Below, piece after piece: positions 11,441 to 23,607 of a stretch of DNA of 64,000 nt. The stretch comes from Artocarpus heterophyllus (taxonomy: Eukaryota; Streptophyta; Magnoliopsida; Rosales; Moraceae). Where the stretch lies: contig CM046341.1 of the NCBI GenBank assembly GCA_025403435.1, forward strand, positions 18,685,460 through 18,749,459. The letters run 5' to 3'. The position numbers and the translations under genes are program-made. Under the pieces are notes generated by a model. That model made no database searches. It was given only the letters and a program-made list of their open reading frames with translations, and was not told where the DNA came from. How positions within the stretch are numbered: the first letter of the stretch is position 1; the number at the start of each line of letters is the position of its first letter.

Positions 11441-13103
11441 TTTTAATCTACAATAAAGAATCATATACCAAACACAAACAAACATATAATACTAATTTAG
11501 TAAGATAACATAATCATGTAAAAACATACAAATGTGTTTATGTGTCAAAACCTTGAAAGTATCACAACCTTACAACGATAATTCCCAACTCAGAATTCAA
11601 CAAGGTCCTAGGGGATTAATGCCAAATTCAATCAGAAACACGGATCCCCTCCTGATTAATATATGCCATCCAAGATCCATATGATCCAACATATATTAAT
11701 AATCGTTTCTTTGGCCATTAATTTTATTAACAGAGCTCCTAGGGGAGGTTAATAATAAAATTAATGTGAGTGTATAACCATCGTTTCAATATTTTATCCA
11801 TGATTTATAATCACCACCTAGGGGTGTGCAACCATAAATCATGCTAAAATACCTTATCCTCTTAGAGATCTAATCTGGTACATGATAGAAATCCCTTCCT
11901 AGGGGTTGGGACCACCATGTTCTTCCTATGGACCAACAATGGAGGCCGTAGGTCCTCTCTTCGAAAACCTTCTCCCACTCAATCTTTTGAAATCAAGGTT
12001 TTATTTTAAGAACATGCATGAACAATTTTAATATGAGCGACACTCCCTATTTTATATGACATGTTATCAATATACATGGCAAATCATATTATAATGCAGA
12101 CAAGCAAAGCAATCAAGCAAAGCTACAAGCAAAATAATACTAATAATAACTGTAATATTATGGTTCCACCCTAGAGAGTAGAAATAAAAAATTACAAGAG
12201 AATAATCAAAACATATTATCAATTTTTCATCCTTGAATTCTCAGGTTGTATCTCTCATCATGTAATGTCCATATTTAAGTCTTCAATCCCGTATGAATCA
12301 AATACTTCATATTTCTGGTCATAACCAAATTTAATGTCTCTAAAAATCGTCCCAAAAATAAAATTAAAACTGCATTAGAAAAACTACACCTTTTTTTGAA
12401 AAATTTTCAACTCTCTGTAGGCAAGCCGATCCGGGTGATCGGTCTGCCGGTCACAACCCATCGGCCTATCGATTAGGAAGATCGGCCTGCCGAACTAAAG
12501 GTTTGGCCTTCCGCTAGAGCCTCTCGATTTTTGCCCCACTGACGGCCTACTGAACCTCACGTCCGGCATGCCAATCTGTGACCATCGGCCCGACCGAGCA
12601 AAAATCTCTCATTCTAGAAAATACAATTTTTAATGCAATTCATTAATTTTATTTTCAACAATTCAAAAATATAAAATTAAAGACTTAGAAAATACCTGGG
12701 AGCACCATCCTCATTCTTTAGATTAGCCTTCTAGATCCGCCTTCTTGATTCGTCTTCTCTGAATAATTATTTAATTACAAAAATCTTACAAAATTAAATA
12801 ATAATTCCTAGACGGAGATGATAGCCCACCATTTAATTACATGAAAGACCTAGATATACATTCTAACCTCTAAGCAACCATAACCAATATAAATTAATTA
12901 ATTAAAAAATAATTAAATAACAATTTAATCAACCATAATTAATTAATGAACATTCATCATATAATCCATGACAACATATATAATATATAGAAACCTAGAG
13001 TGCCAACTCTTTATAAAATTAAATTCAAGCATAGGAGAAATTAAAATCATAAAATTTATACATATAACATGATCACAAACTCGTAAATTTATATAAAAAC
13101 CAT
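11441..13103 (-). other. Copia-1 5' leader, non-coding
   Basis: About 1.66 kb lies between the primer-binding site and the gag start with no open frame. It holds four cctagggg words (11607, 11738, 11817, 11898), each able to form a short hairpin with a TAGG loop. A GC-rich block at 12420-12605 shares 'atcggc..gccgaact' words with the LTRs. The leader is long for a copia element. Confidence 0.7.
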
Positions 13104-13116
13104 GGTTCTGATACCA
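13104..13116 (-). other. Copia-1 primer-binding site (initiator Met tRNA)
   Basis: On the minus strand TGGTATCAGAACC lies two bases downstream of the 5' LTR end. It matches the usual plant copia primer site for the 3' end of initiator methionine tRNA (TGGTATCAGAGC) except near its end. It fixes the orientation of the element. Confidence 0.9.
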
Positions 13117-13118
13117 AT

Positions 13119-15041
13119 TGTTTGAAAAATAGTACGCAGCGGAATTTTAAAAATTTTCTATCAGACTATTTTCCAAAACACAAGTTTGACATGCTATACG
13201 CATAAATTAACCAGATCTTACTAACCTTTGTATGCCGAAAAGCTCCAGCAATCAATGAAGAGAAGAAACGTTCCAGAAGAGCCTTAACCAACTGGTCTTC
13301 TTTGCTATTCTCTAGCCACGATTGGAGTGAGTGTGGGCTTACACGTATAGCTCTTCTTTTAGGTGACTCTCCTTCCAACCAATTGAGAGAATCCAAAGCA
13401 AGTGTTCGTGATTTGTGAAAAAGAGCTCTCAAGGAGTTCTAGATTCTTACTAGCAGAGTATCACTCTTAATCTCTCAATTGATCTAATCAACTTATGTGA
13501 CTTACTTCATATTTATAGAGGTTGGGTCTAGGGTCAATCCTTATCAGATTAAGTCTCAAAAATTTGAATCAAAATCAAATTCAGATCAATATCTGATAAA
13601 ATTCGTGTGAAAATGCGTAATCTTATCCTTCGCACATCGACAGGCCGAACTGCCTAATCGGCAGCTCGAACTTGCCCATCGGCAGGCTGAACTTGAGGAT
13701 CGGCATGCCAAACTGTTGAAAAATATCTTAGCGAATTTTTTATTTTCCACCCGAGATTCTATAGGATAAAGTCTCAGTTTTAATTCAAATAACCCAATGG
13801 AAAAGTTATCTAATTAAAACAACTTTATCTAAATAATCTCTAAGAAAATAAATGAATTCCTAATGATTCTACAAGTTTATCTTGATTTAATTTATTCAAA
13901 ATTAAGTCAACCGATAAACAGACAAGAATTATCCGATCCCAATAATTCAACAAGTTTATCTTGATTTAATTTTATCACAAAATTAATTCAACTGATAAAC
14001 ATACATGAATTATTTGATTCTTTCGAATTTCAACCAATCTAATAAATCTAACATAAGTCACCAATTATTGAAAAAACACGCTGTATCATTACAAAATGTT
14101 GTGAGCTAGCAAAGGGGACCAAATGGACCTATATAGTTTAAGCTCCCGATAATTACAAAACCCAATATCATAGATATACATTTCATAATTATCAACTCTA
14201 ATGCTACTCTACTAAAAGCTTAGAGATGTACTCTCGAACTATATAGAATTACAAAGCCTGTATAGCTAAGTCTCCATGACATATCATAGTATATTGTATC
14301 CCCATAGGATTATCTATAACCGGCATAAGGACAAGTTTTGTCTTACCTTCCTGATTATTTTTATCTTACGTTCCATTATCTCATCATCAAAAAACTTACC
14401 ATCCAAAGACAGTATACCAATCGGTTACACCTATGTATTTAAATGGTTGAGCACTCTAATTTTTCAATTACAAGATAACGCATATAAGAGGATATCACTA
14501 CTCCTAAAGAGGATCTATAGATTCTATATCTATTCAAGAGTCATGCCTCCAATGTACCGGCATGCATACCACTATTAAGATGTGGGTGTCACCCTTTGGT
14601 ACATCAAAAGACGCAAGTCAAGATAATAGGATATAGACAATGTTCCGATCCAATACATTGTCACCTCTGACAATGTGCCAATGTTTCTATTCATAAAGTT
14701 CACCTCTGATGGCCAAGACAAACCATGTCCCAATTGGGATATAGACAACATAACAATCTTTACATGAATAAAGCACCCAATTTTATTCTCTCGATTGCGG
14801 ATTTTATGATTTAGACCATTATCTTAAGAATCGTGTCTTCCTCATAATTTGTCCATCATATGCCTAATTCTTAAAGTTTAGACTGACAGTCTAAAACTTT
14901 TGTTTGCTTAACATACATTCAACAAATATAAACGTAAAGAGGACAAGATTTGGTATATAAACAATAAATAAATTCTTTATTGATACAAATGTCTCCAAAA
15001 ACATATTACATTTTTACTCCTTAGGGCATATATGTCTAACA
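13119..15041 (-). repeat. Copia-1 5' LTR
   Basis: This is a 1923-bp LTR matching 5509-7542. It lacks about 100 bases present in the other LTR at about 7045-7145 (gap near 14638). A TATAAATA promoter-like motif is on the minus strand at 13510-13517. The GC-rich 'gccgaactg' array recurs at 13635-13715 in diverged form. The flanking pentamer tattc (15042-15046) pairs with tatgc at the far end. Confidence 0.92.
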
Positions 15042-15370
15042 TATTCCCCCCACCATCTGCCTCAAAATCAGCATATTCTTGGGTCAAAAACACAAGCGCA
15101 TGCACGGGTGGTGAGGGTTTAATACACGAGGTGAACTATGGCATATGTGGCCATAAAGGTTGATTGGCGCGGCCGTAGAACATGCTAGATTACCCCGCAG
15201 TCGCGAGGTTCCTTTAGCATTAGGGCACAAATGACATTTGGGTTGGCCTGATCTTCTTCTTGCGCTGGAGCAAACTTTAATTGGTGTCAAGGTGCAAAAA
15301 TAGTGTCCTTTAAGTCTTCAAAGCCTCCAAACTTGCTCTTTTCACCTACTAAAACATGATAGTAAAATAA
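15042..15370 (-). repeat. Ty3-type LTR, 5' portion (minus), cut by copia-1
   Basis: This GC-richer stretch (gcggccg, cgcgaggt) flanks copia-1 and appears to continue the LTR seen at 4500-5508. On the minus strand it reads 'gcaagtttggaggctttgaag' and then a GC-rich region, a pattern resembling the GC-rich part of the Athila-like LTR at 29800-30060. The outer end is not certain. Confidence 0.35.
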
Positions 15371-16457
15371 AAACAAATAAATAGTAAAATAAAGATAAAA
15401 ATAACATAAAAACATATTAAAAAATACAAGTGACTAAATTTTATTCAAATTTAAATAAACATAAAAACATAGCATAGAAACTGCTAAATTACTGACAAAA
15501 TTAACAAAATATATAAGTTAGGATATCTAATAAAATCATGCTATCAACAAATATTGTAAGGCTTCGCTTAGTAAGTACAAAAATATATCTCATAATGCAT
15601 TACTAAAAATAAGGTAGGGAAACATATGCATTATTGAATTATTTTTAGTACTTATGGGGCATATGTATATATCTTGGGTATGTGCAACCATCGGGGAGTT
15701 TGAGGTAGCAATCCTTCAAACACCCAAGAGAGTTAGTAATTAATTTATTATAATTTTTTTATTGTACATAATTTTTTATTTACTTTCAGATTTATTTTAT
15801 TTTATTTTAGTTTATTTTGTTTCTCCTCCTAATTATCTATTTATCCTCATTTGTGTAGATAAAATTGGCAAAGGGGTAAAAATTGCAATTTGGAGTGTAA
15901 AAGTGGTTTAAAATATAAAAATCCAAAATTTAAATACGACCATAATGTTACTATGCTCAACACACTCTCACATTTGGTCTAGGCCCCCGATCAGCTTCAT
16001 GACTCTAATAACATGTGCGTGCAACATACTCCAAAGAACAACATGTTCGTCAACATCCCTCCAAGTAATATTTCATCACTTTTGACCTATAACTACATAA
16101 ACACATATTGCATTTTGCTCTTGTTGATTTGGAATCCATATTTGTGGCTACCGTTGCGCCATTTCCATCACTTCCATCGAATGCAAGAAATAGCTCACTA
16201 GATCTATGCCACTTCAAACGCCAAGTCTTAACGAAAATGGCATCTACCTTGCCCTTCTTTATAGCCAAAATTATATTAGATATTGTTTTTTCATTTCTGG
16301 TCATTTTAGATAGAATTTTTAAACATTGAATTTTTCATTATTTAAATTTTATATCTCCGTCATTTGTAGTAATTTATCATTCTTGAGAAGTCATGGACAA
16401 GCCTACTATATTTGTAGTGACAAGACTACTGTATTTGCTATCTCATAATATGATATA
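15371..16457. other. Gene-free AT-rich DNA
   Basis: No protein similarity or RNA gene is seen. Short frames at 16013-16329 on both strands overlap each other and have no recognisable motif. An imperfect inverted motif around 15590-15670 (aatgcattactaaaaata / tatgcattattgaattattttt) may be a small decayed element. Confidence 0.5.
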
Positions 16458-17386
16458 GGATAATTTTTATGTTTGCCCCCTAAACTACGTCATTTATGTC
16501 ACTTTGTTCCTCAACTTTTAAAATGCACCACTTAATCCCCTCCAACTTTGTCCCATTAATAAGTAACCCCTTTTCCATCTAACTCCGTTAGTTTTTGGAC
16601 ATTGTGGATTATTTTCATATTTTCTCCAAACTATGTTACTTATATTATATTGGCCCCCAAATTTTAAAATGTGCAACTATATCCCCTCAAGTTTTGTTTT
16701 GTTAGCAAACAACCACTTTTCGTCCAATTCCATTCAACTTAATAACTTAATATTTTTCTTCTAACTTTACATGATCTCCATGTTAAAGAAATCCATATGC
16801 CCACAAGTTGCATGAATATTTTTATAACATACCATTCAAATATAAATACAAATACAAAAAACTTGCAAATTCCCTTAAAGTAATGCGTTCTTGTTTCTAA
16901 AACTTCAAGGGCTTCATTTTTTAATGAATTTTATAGGGTTTTCTTCTTCTTTTTTTTCCCCTAAGGTCTTTTATTTTAGGGTTTGAATGGTCTATTGCAA
17001 AGGATACTACTTTTTCGTTAAACTATTTTCCCTCAAACTCTTTTCTACCTTAAACTCTTTTGTAAGTTTGGGTTTTTCCCCAAAGCTAGAAGAAAAACGA
17101 CATTTGACTTGTTAACCGAATATAATTAGAGGAAAAGATGTTACTTGCTAACAAAACATATTTTGAGAGAACATAGTAATCATTTTGAAAGTTAGGGGCA
17201 AAGTAACATAAGTGATATGGTTTAGGAAGAAAATCTTAAAAAAATATGCAAAACATGCCCAAAAAATAAAGGAGTTAGGTGGAAAGGGAGTTACTAACAA
17301 AACAAAATTTGAGGAGATTATGCAATACATTTTAAAAATCAGGGGGCAAAGTGGCATAATTCGGGAGGCAAATATGAAAATAATCC
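16458..17386. mobile_element. 929-bp long-inverted-repeat element (foldback/MULE-like)
   Basis: The first 285 or so bases (from ggataatttttatgtttgcc) are the imperfect reverse complement of the last 290 (ending aaataatcc). Each arm holds the same block twice, built round 'gccccc-taaact...cttttaaaatg'. The centre (16745-17100) is AT-rich and has no transposase. Flanking nonamers tatgatata and tacggcata match at six of nine bases, compatible with a worn 9-bp target duplication as in Mutator-like elements. The open frames in the right arm are by-products of the repeat. Confidence 0.75.
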
Positions 17387-17479
17387 TACGGCATATTAAA
17401 AAGAGTACAGCTTTGGGTCTAGAGTGTAATGACACAAAGTTGATAATCAAATGAAAAATTAATTGAAGATTAATTTATT

Positions 17480-18440
17480 TGTTATTATTGAAGCTTGATA
17501 ATTTATGTCATCGAGTCCCAATGTTAGCTCATTATTTCCTTTACAAGCTGGGCATATACAATTTACCATAGGTAGTATAAAAGTTATGCAATATAGGCCA
17601 ATTGGCTTGATGATATATGCATCACAATTCAGATAGATTATGTGGTGCTAGACCCAGTACAATTAGATTGTGGGCACCTGCTAGAGGAAATCTTATTAAT
17701 TGTTTAATTAATTTCATGAAAATATTTATTCAAATTTATTATTAGGAGTTGAAATAACTAAATATTTAAATATAGAATTTGAATAATTAATTTAAATCCT
17801 AATTGTATTGAAATAAAGGATAATTACTCGCAATTATTTAAATTAGATAATATTTCAAATAATCAAATTCTATGTTGGATTGAAATTATTTGAATTGGAG
17901 TTAACTTGAATGATGCATGAGATCAAAGAATCCTATACTGTGATTGACTAAAGTTTGAATTTATCCATATTTGTGATAGGCACATAACGCAGAGGAGTCT
18001 ATCCTTTGGGTGGCATTGGTTTCTAATGAGAGAAAGAAAAAATTATTTTCTAATTCCAATAGACTTCTAATTCTTCTAGCAAGTTCTATAATAAAAGCCT
18101 TGCGTCTTCATTTATTGTTAGACTGTCATAGAGAAATCTAGAGATATTAGAGCTTATGTTACTCATATTTAGTAATACTAATTTCTCAGCACTACAATAG
18201 TTGGAATAAGAAAAGCTATGGTGAAGGTTTGCTGAGTTGTGCACATACACACACAACAACTGAAGGAAGAGACATAGTATTTAAGATTTGAAGGTTGAGG
18301 TCTTCCTGAAGTTTTGATCCATCAGAAGTACTATTGTTTTTTGTCATCAACAGGTATTAATTGGAATTTTATTATTTATAACAATTTGAGTTAGATTCTA
18401 TGTAATTACATAAAAAATTTAAAATTCCATCGCATCATTG
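17480..18440 (+). repeat. LTR-like remnant, plus strand
   Basis: A TATAATAAAAGCC promoter-like motif (about 18090) is followed by leader-like sequence and an end resembling plant copia LTR termini (aaaattccatcgcatcat, about 18418-18437). No second copy, PBS or coding region is seen. It may be a solo LTR; the left end is uncertain. Confidence 0.3.
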
Positions 18441-20391
18441 TATCAATTTTCCAATAGGCCAAGCATGGAGTAATATGATTGCTAGTGAGATAGGAATATA
18501 CTTACTAGAATTGTGTAGTCACTTGAAAAAATCTATATCTTAATAAATCCTAATTAATTGACGGTCAAATTAATATAGTTTATCCTTTAATGTAGGATAT
18601 TTATATTTGACTAGCAAGGGGGATTGTAGATAAGTATCCCGACTATCATTTAGCTAGGTGACTGGATTAAAGAGAAAAGAGAAGGCCTAATGAATTGGTT
18701 AAGTAAAATTGGATCCCTAAGACATTGTTTTAATTTGGTACTTTAGTTTATTTATAATGCTTATTGGATCAATATTCTATTCATCACTCTATTACTTGTG
18801 TATGATGAGGCATACCACCTGCGTGTGCAAAATAGCATAACACCGACTATCAAAGTAAAGTTTAATGTATTTTTGTCGCAGAGAATATACCCTAGTTACA
18901 TAGGCATCTTGTAGGATCTGAACGTAGTTAAAAAAGCCCGATTAAAATGTCATTGAAATTGTCTTGATTTCTTAAATAAGTTAACCTGACTTAAGGATCC
19001 TACTAGCCACTCATTTTAGCCTTGTCGTAAAATTATCATTTAATGGTCCTTGAATTCCTCAAATGGCTGCAGATTTGACGTCTAAGTTTCTTTCCAGTTC
19101 TGAACAGATTCTAGAATATGTCCCCACTGATCTGACCTACTATTGTTTTGTTTTTGACTTTTTTTTACCCGGAACAGAAACTTTTGAAGGCTTTACCCAT
19201 TTCACCAACCAAAAATTGTTTTCCACAGTTTGGTCTGTATTTTCACGAGGCATAAAACTCTCAAATGGTGCAAAGGTTGACTCTAAGATTTAAACCACCT
19301 TTTTTTCTATTTTTCTCTTAATGTTGTATTAGGTGTAAAATTACATCTTTATCCTTGGTCCAACTTTGGAAAGCCATTTTTCATGATTTTTTACGAGATC
19401 TAAATCTGTGTTTTCGAGCTTAGGTAGAATTCCATATTATGAGGTCATATTAGGTTTAAAATTATATCTTTTGTCTTTGGTCCGAATTTGTAAAGCCTTT
19501 TTAATTTAAGTTCTTTTCTTTTTTTTTTTTTCTGGGCAAATATCTAAAACTCTATGGTGTTAAACTCGGACAAAATTCCATGTTACAAGTGTATTTTGGT
19601 CATTTTCCATCTAGGTCCTATTTGTGTAAAACGACACTACTATCCCTGATCATTTTTTGGAAAGCATTCTTCATTAGAGTTGTTATATTCTATGTTATCT
19701 ACAACTTTGATATTTTGACCGAGATATAGTTCTAACTCTATGTGATTCATTTTTTAAAAAAGATTTTCATGTACAAAAGGGCACTTTGGGCATTATCTAA
19801 CTTTTTGGGGTATTTAACTTCCTTGACCATGCTTTTAAACCTTTTACAAACTTTGTACAACAACGAATAAATCATGCCACATGAATTCCTTTTTAAGCCA
19901 AACCATGTTTTTTCATGCCATTAACAAGAAAAGTTCACATTTTACAAACTCCCAAGCTAGATTTGCAGAGTTTCATGCTTTTGGACTAAAGTCTATTATT
20001 GACAACACATAGCAATGAATAGCTATCATTTAACCTTTAACCATGCTTACACTCAAATAATCACATATTCTACCAAACTCTAAAGATTTACAACCACATC
20101 TCAACTCGAAATGGTTCTTTTCTAAAGCTCTTGACGTTAAGTTTCTTGCTTGTCGCCTTAAAAACCTTAAAATCCTTGCACTATCTTGAACTTGATCTTC
20201 CTCAAAGAAAATACATTTAGAATCAAAACCAAAACCACAAGTTTTCATTAAACTAGCAAGAACAAATTAACAATTCCTTTATGAAATGTACACTAGCTCG
20301 TCTAACCTTCCAAGATTGAACTTTGGCTGGATCTTAATGCTTGTTGGAAGAAAATTTTGAGAGGGTTTTTTAGCGAGGAATTGGTTGCAAA
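18441..20391. other. Gene-free DNA with LTR-like character
   Basis: No gene is supported. At 19070-19900 there is a loose direct repetition of phrases such as 'tattaggt(g/t)taaaatta.atctttt...ttggtcc.aa.tttg.aaagcc' (19328-19375 and 19445-19500). This suggests old tandem or LTR-derived sequence. The 76-codon frame at 19063-19293 has no recognisable domain. Confidence 0.4.
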
Positions 20392-20818
20392 CAGGGACGG
20401 GCCAGAAAATTTTTTCAGGGGGTGCAATAGAACAAAAATTTTGAACTAAAATTTACCACACAATGTATTTTTTAATTTTATCCCTGATTTTGTCATTGTT
20501 TTATGTTTTTTGTTATTCTTCTTAATGAACTAAGCATGTGATAAATTCAATTCACCCCTTAAAACTTGGAGCCCCAAAAACATGTTTTCATGGTACTATG
20601 GATAGTTTTTGATTTATTTGAGGTTTTAAGTTTGAAAGTAAAAATTTGAGATAATTGAAATATTTATAAAAATCATGCCTTCATAATACAATTTATGAAA
20701 TTTTAGAGGAGCAAGTAGTAAAAAAATAATAAAAATATTTTTTTAATAGGGCAAAATTAAAAGAACCTATTGGGCTTAGGGGGCGGCCGCCCTTGAGCCT
20801 AATCCAGCTCCGCCCCTG
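20392..20818. mobile_element. 427-bp hAT-like MITE with 8-bp target duplication
   Basis: The ends are imperfect inverted repeats: left cagggacgggccagaaaatt, right (reverse complement) caggggcggagctggatt. The flanking octamers gttgcaaa (20384-20391) and cttgcaga (20819-20826) agree at six of eight bases. CAGGGGCGG termini with 8-bp duplications are typical of non-autonomous hAT elements in plants. There is no coding capacity. A ggcggccgcc palindrome lies near the right end. Confidence 0.75.
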
Positions 20819-20826
20819 CTTGCAGA

Positions 20827-22200
20827 GGTAAAAGAGGGATCAGAGTTGTTTTTAGTATGTTTGACTAAGTAAATGGAAATAACACGTCAAAAAAATATGG
20901 TGGCATCTAAAATAAAGGTTTTATTTGGTACTCACTGTATTATCTCTCATTATATGCCGCTCCGTCCTCGGTGGCCTACACGAGTGAAGGTTGACATGCC
21001 TTTTTGCAAGACAACGAAATTAGGTAATGCAGTGATTCAACATATTCATGTTTACAAAGCCTCGACACAGAGAAATAAAATGAAGGGAAAAAAGACAAAA
21101 CTTCAACTTTTATAGGGTATGATAAAGTTGGTTAGAATCAATTTCTTGATTCAAAAAGCTATAGCATGTGAAAATTTTATATTGTAATAATTTTTTACCT
21201 TTTTATTGTAGCTTGTAAGAACTTTACATTATTTTTTAACTAATACTCTATAATTTCTAAATACTCTGTAATTTCTCCGAGTTCAAAACTTCAAATTTGC
21301 CATTCTAAGTCGAGTACATTGAAAAACATCCACCTAATATTGCAAATCATATACACAAACTTGTTTTAGGGTGAATTTGCAACCACCCATTCCTACTTTC
21401 TTAATATCAATATGAGTCTCACTTTTGACCCATGTAGATCTTGTACTAATCAATGATCAAGAAAAGTACGCAACTCATTTCAAAAATTAAAAAAGAATAA
21501 AAGTATGCAACTAACCTTGAAAGTTTAAAAAACGTTACAGTTAAGACCAAAATTGTAACGTCGGTTAAAACCGATTGGTTAGAACTAAGATTAGTTGAAA
21601 GTCAATAAAATAAGTTTAAACCATAATTTCTAATTGTAACCAATGTTTGAAAGTTTGTTAAAATATTGGTTCGAATCAAAAGTAGTTGAAACCATTGTTT
21701 GAAGTTCGAATAAAAAATATGAGTTTGAACCATAATTCGTAGTTTGAACTAGTGTTTAGTATATTTGAACAAAAAATATTAGTTTGAACCACAACAGATT
21801 ATGTTAGTTTGAACTAGTATTTGATATGTTTGAACCAAAAATGTTAGTTGCAACTAAAACTCTTAGTTTTAACTGAGGCTTAAACATCAGTTGTAACCGC
21901 CAAATGTAAGTTTGGGTTTCTAACTTAAAAAATACAATGTAACTAATGTTCCAAATAAAGGGTTTGTTTTAATTGACAGATTAGGTCCATGCTATTACAT
22001 GCAATCTGTTGATTGGTTAACAAAATAGGGTAATTCTTAAAAAATAAAAATAAAAAGAAAGAAAGAAAGAAGAGTAAATTGAGAAGAGAGTTTGTACTCT
22101 ACATATACTTAAAATTAACGAAGTTGCAGTTATGTTCTTGATTGTGAAGTTTCCAAAGTTTGGAGGGCTTCATTGAAAAATTTTGAAGTTTGGGGCAACA
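20827..22200. other. Gene-free AT-rich DNA
   Basis: No gene is seen. The 80-codon frame at 20873-21115 has no recognisable motif. The stretch contains the degenerate repeat at 21540-21910 and a short (gaaa)n run near 22055-22075. Confidence 0.5.
21540..21910. repeat. Degenerate repeat built on 'agtttgaacca' words
   Basis: Words of the form (t)tagtttgaac(c/t)a, with ttgaacaaaaaatatta and ttgaaccaaaaatgtta between them, recur about ten times at irregular spacing of roughly 20-60 bases. The tract looks like an old minisatellite or the inner part of an inverted-repeat element. No protein is encoded. Confidence 0.6.
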
Positions 22201-23598
22201 ATCTTCTACAGAATGCAAAGCTCGGGTGTTTTTACCCATCCATTTTTATTTTTACTAATTTGACTTTCCGCCCCTCTGAAAGGGGAGAGTAGTACTGCCT
22301 GTTTTCCGATACCCACAAATAGAAAATTTAATAGTATTTTGCAATTATAATAACAAGGCAACTCTCGCAGCCCATAAAAATTGGAGAACACATTTCTCTG
22401 TTCTTTTGACGGTTTGGACAACAAAACAAATCGCTCAACCAAATCTCATTTAAAAAATACTTAAAAAGAAAAAAAAAATCTCTTTACAAATTGAAAAAAG
22501 AAAGAACAACAGCCACATGATGGGTCCCGCTTCATCATCGGCGGTCTTTGCTCAAGTCTTGCACTCTCATTTACCAGATCCACCAACCCTCCCAAAATCT
22601 CCAAAACCCACAAAAGCTTCAATTTCGTTTTCCTTTGCCAAAAAAAAAAGAAAAAAAAATCATCAATTTCAACTAAAATACATTTCTTTTTAGTATTAAA
22701 AATCATCAATTTTTAGTAAAAATAAATTTCAACTAAAATACATTTCTTCATTTTTTAGACAAAAAATATATATTTCTTTTTTCAAAACAATTTTTTATTC
22801 TTATCACATTCAACTCATAACCGGCCCCACCACCATTTTAGTTAGCAATTTTTTTCAATCATGTGGAGTTAACATTTTACCCTCTTATAAAGTGGTGGCC
22901 TCCATCCATAGGACCCATGAGGGCTCTCATGGTTGGGCCCACCAGTTTGTTGAAAGATAGGTTTTTAATCTCATGAGAATAGATAAATGTTATGTGTAGT
23001 CCATATGATGAAAAATTTTCAATTCGAATCAATTTTGTTATAGTTTATTTTCTTATAAAATTTAAATTATTATAGCTTTTTTGGTTTGAATAGATAGCTC
23101 CTATTCGTACTAGCAATTTAAACATTGCAAGATTTCTAGATAATACGTTCCACACTTTTCATATCGTTGACGGTCTCAATATTTCTTCTATAGATGATAG
23201 GATAAGGGGTTGAATAACACCAATGATCTTGTTTTTTCGTTAGCAAACAAAAGAGTTTATTGACGACTAATCTACAATTTAAGGCAGACTAAGCTGATAA
23301 AACATATTTGACAATATTGTCCGAAAAATTTTCTCACAATATCCAACACCCTTAAATCTAAATATTTGTTGTTGTTTTATGCATAGTCTCAGATAAATTT
23401 AACTTTGACTTCAAGTTCCTTCACCAAAGTTCGTTATAGAAAAGAAATAACATACATATCACAGTGCCCACCAAAAATAAAAACTCTTTAAGAAAAAGAA
23501 GCTTGTCCAAAAAAAAAATTAGTAAAAAAATCGAAGATCCCAATAGAAAATTACAGAAAGATCCACAAATCCCCACCGTTGAATTGAGCCCTCATACC
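22201..23598 (+). other. Upstream region of SAHH
   Basis: This is non-coding DNA upstream of the SAHH TATA box. It contains a 60-bp spaced direct repeat (22665-22748), long poly-A/poly-T runs, and a palindromic tgggccc (about 22934-22940). TGGGCC-type words act as site II elements in many plant housekeeping promoters, but this one is about 0.7 kb upstream and may be chance. No transposon boundary is visible. Confidence 0.5.
22665..22748. repeat. Direct repeat, two 24-bp copies 60 bp apart
   Basis: The string aatttcaactaaaatacatt plus tctt occurs at 22665-22688 and again at 22725-22748 without change. It is probably a local 60-bp duplication that has since diverged. It lies about 1 kb upstream of the SAHH start. 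Confidence 0.85.
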
Positions 23599-23607
23599 TA
23601 TTTATAC
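23599..23607 (+). promoter_or_regulatory. SAHH TATA box
   Basis: TATTTATAC lies 119 bases upstream of the start codon, at the junction from AT-rich to CT-rich sequence. Transcription would be expected about 25-35 bases downstream, giving a CT-rich 5' UTR of about 90 bases. No ATG occurs between that point and the start codon. Confidence 0.7.

Larger units (their letters stand above)
5509..15041 (-). mobile_element. Copia-1: decayed Ty1/copia retrotransposon, about 9.5 kb
   Basis: Two long direct repeats (5509-7542 and 13119-15041) that start TG and end CA flank a gag-pol region on the minus strand. Next to the right (5') LTR is a primer-binding site for initiator methionine tRNA; next to the left (3') LTR is a purine tract. 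Domain order from the 5' end is gag, zinc knuckle, protease, GAG-pre-integrase, integrase, reverse transcriptase, RNase H, which is the Ty1/copia order. Flanking pentamers are tatgc and tattc, a target duplication with one mismatch. Stops in gag, an altered protease motif and YVND in RT make it non-functional. It interrupts a Ty3-type LTR. Confidence 0.93.

Noticed and set aside
13104..13116. tRNA-like sequence near LTRs (also at 36514-36527)
   Set aside because: These are primer-binding sites complementary to a tRNA 3' end, not tRNA genes; no cloverleaf can be drawn.
17148..17454. Overlapping 80- and 100-codon frames on both strands
   Set aside because: They lie in the right arm of the inverted-repeat element and reflect its non-coding repeat sequence.
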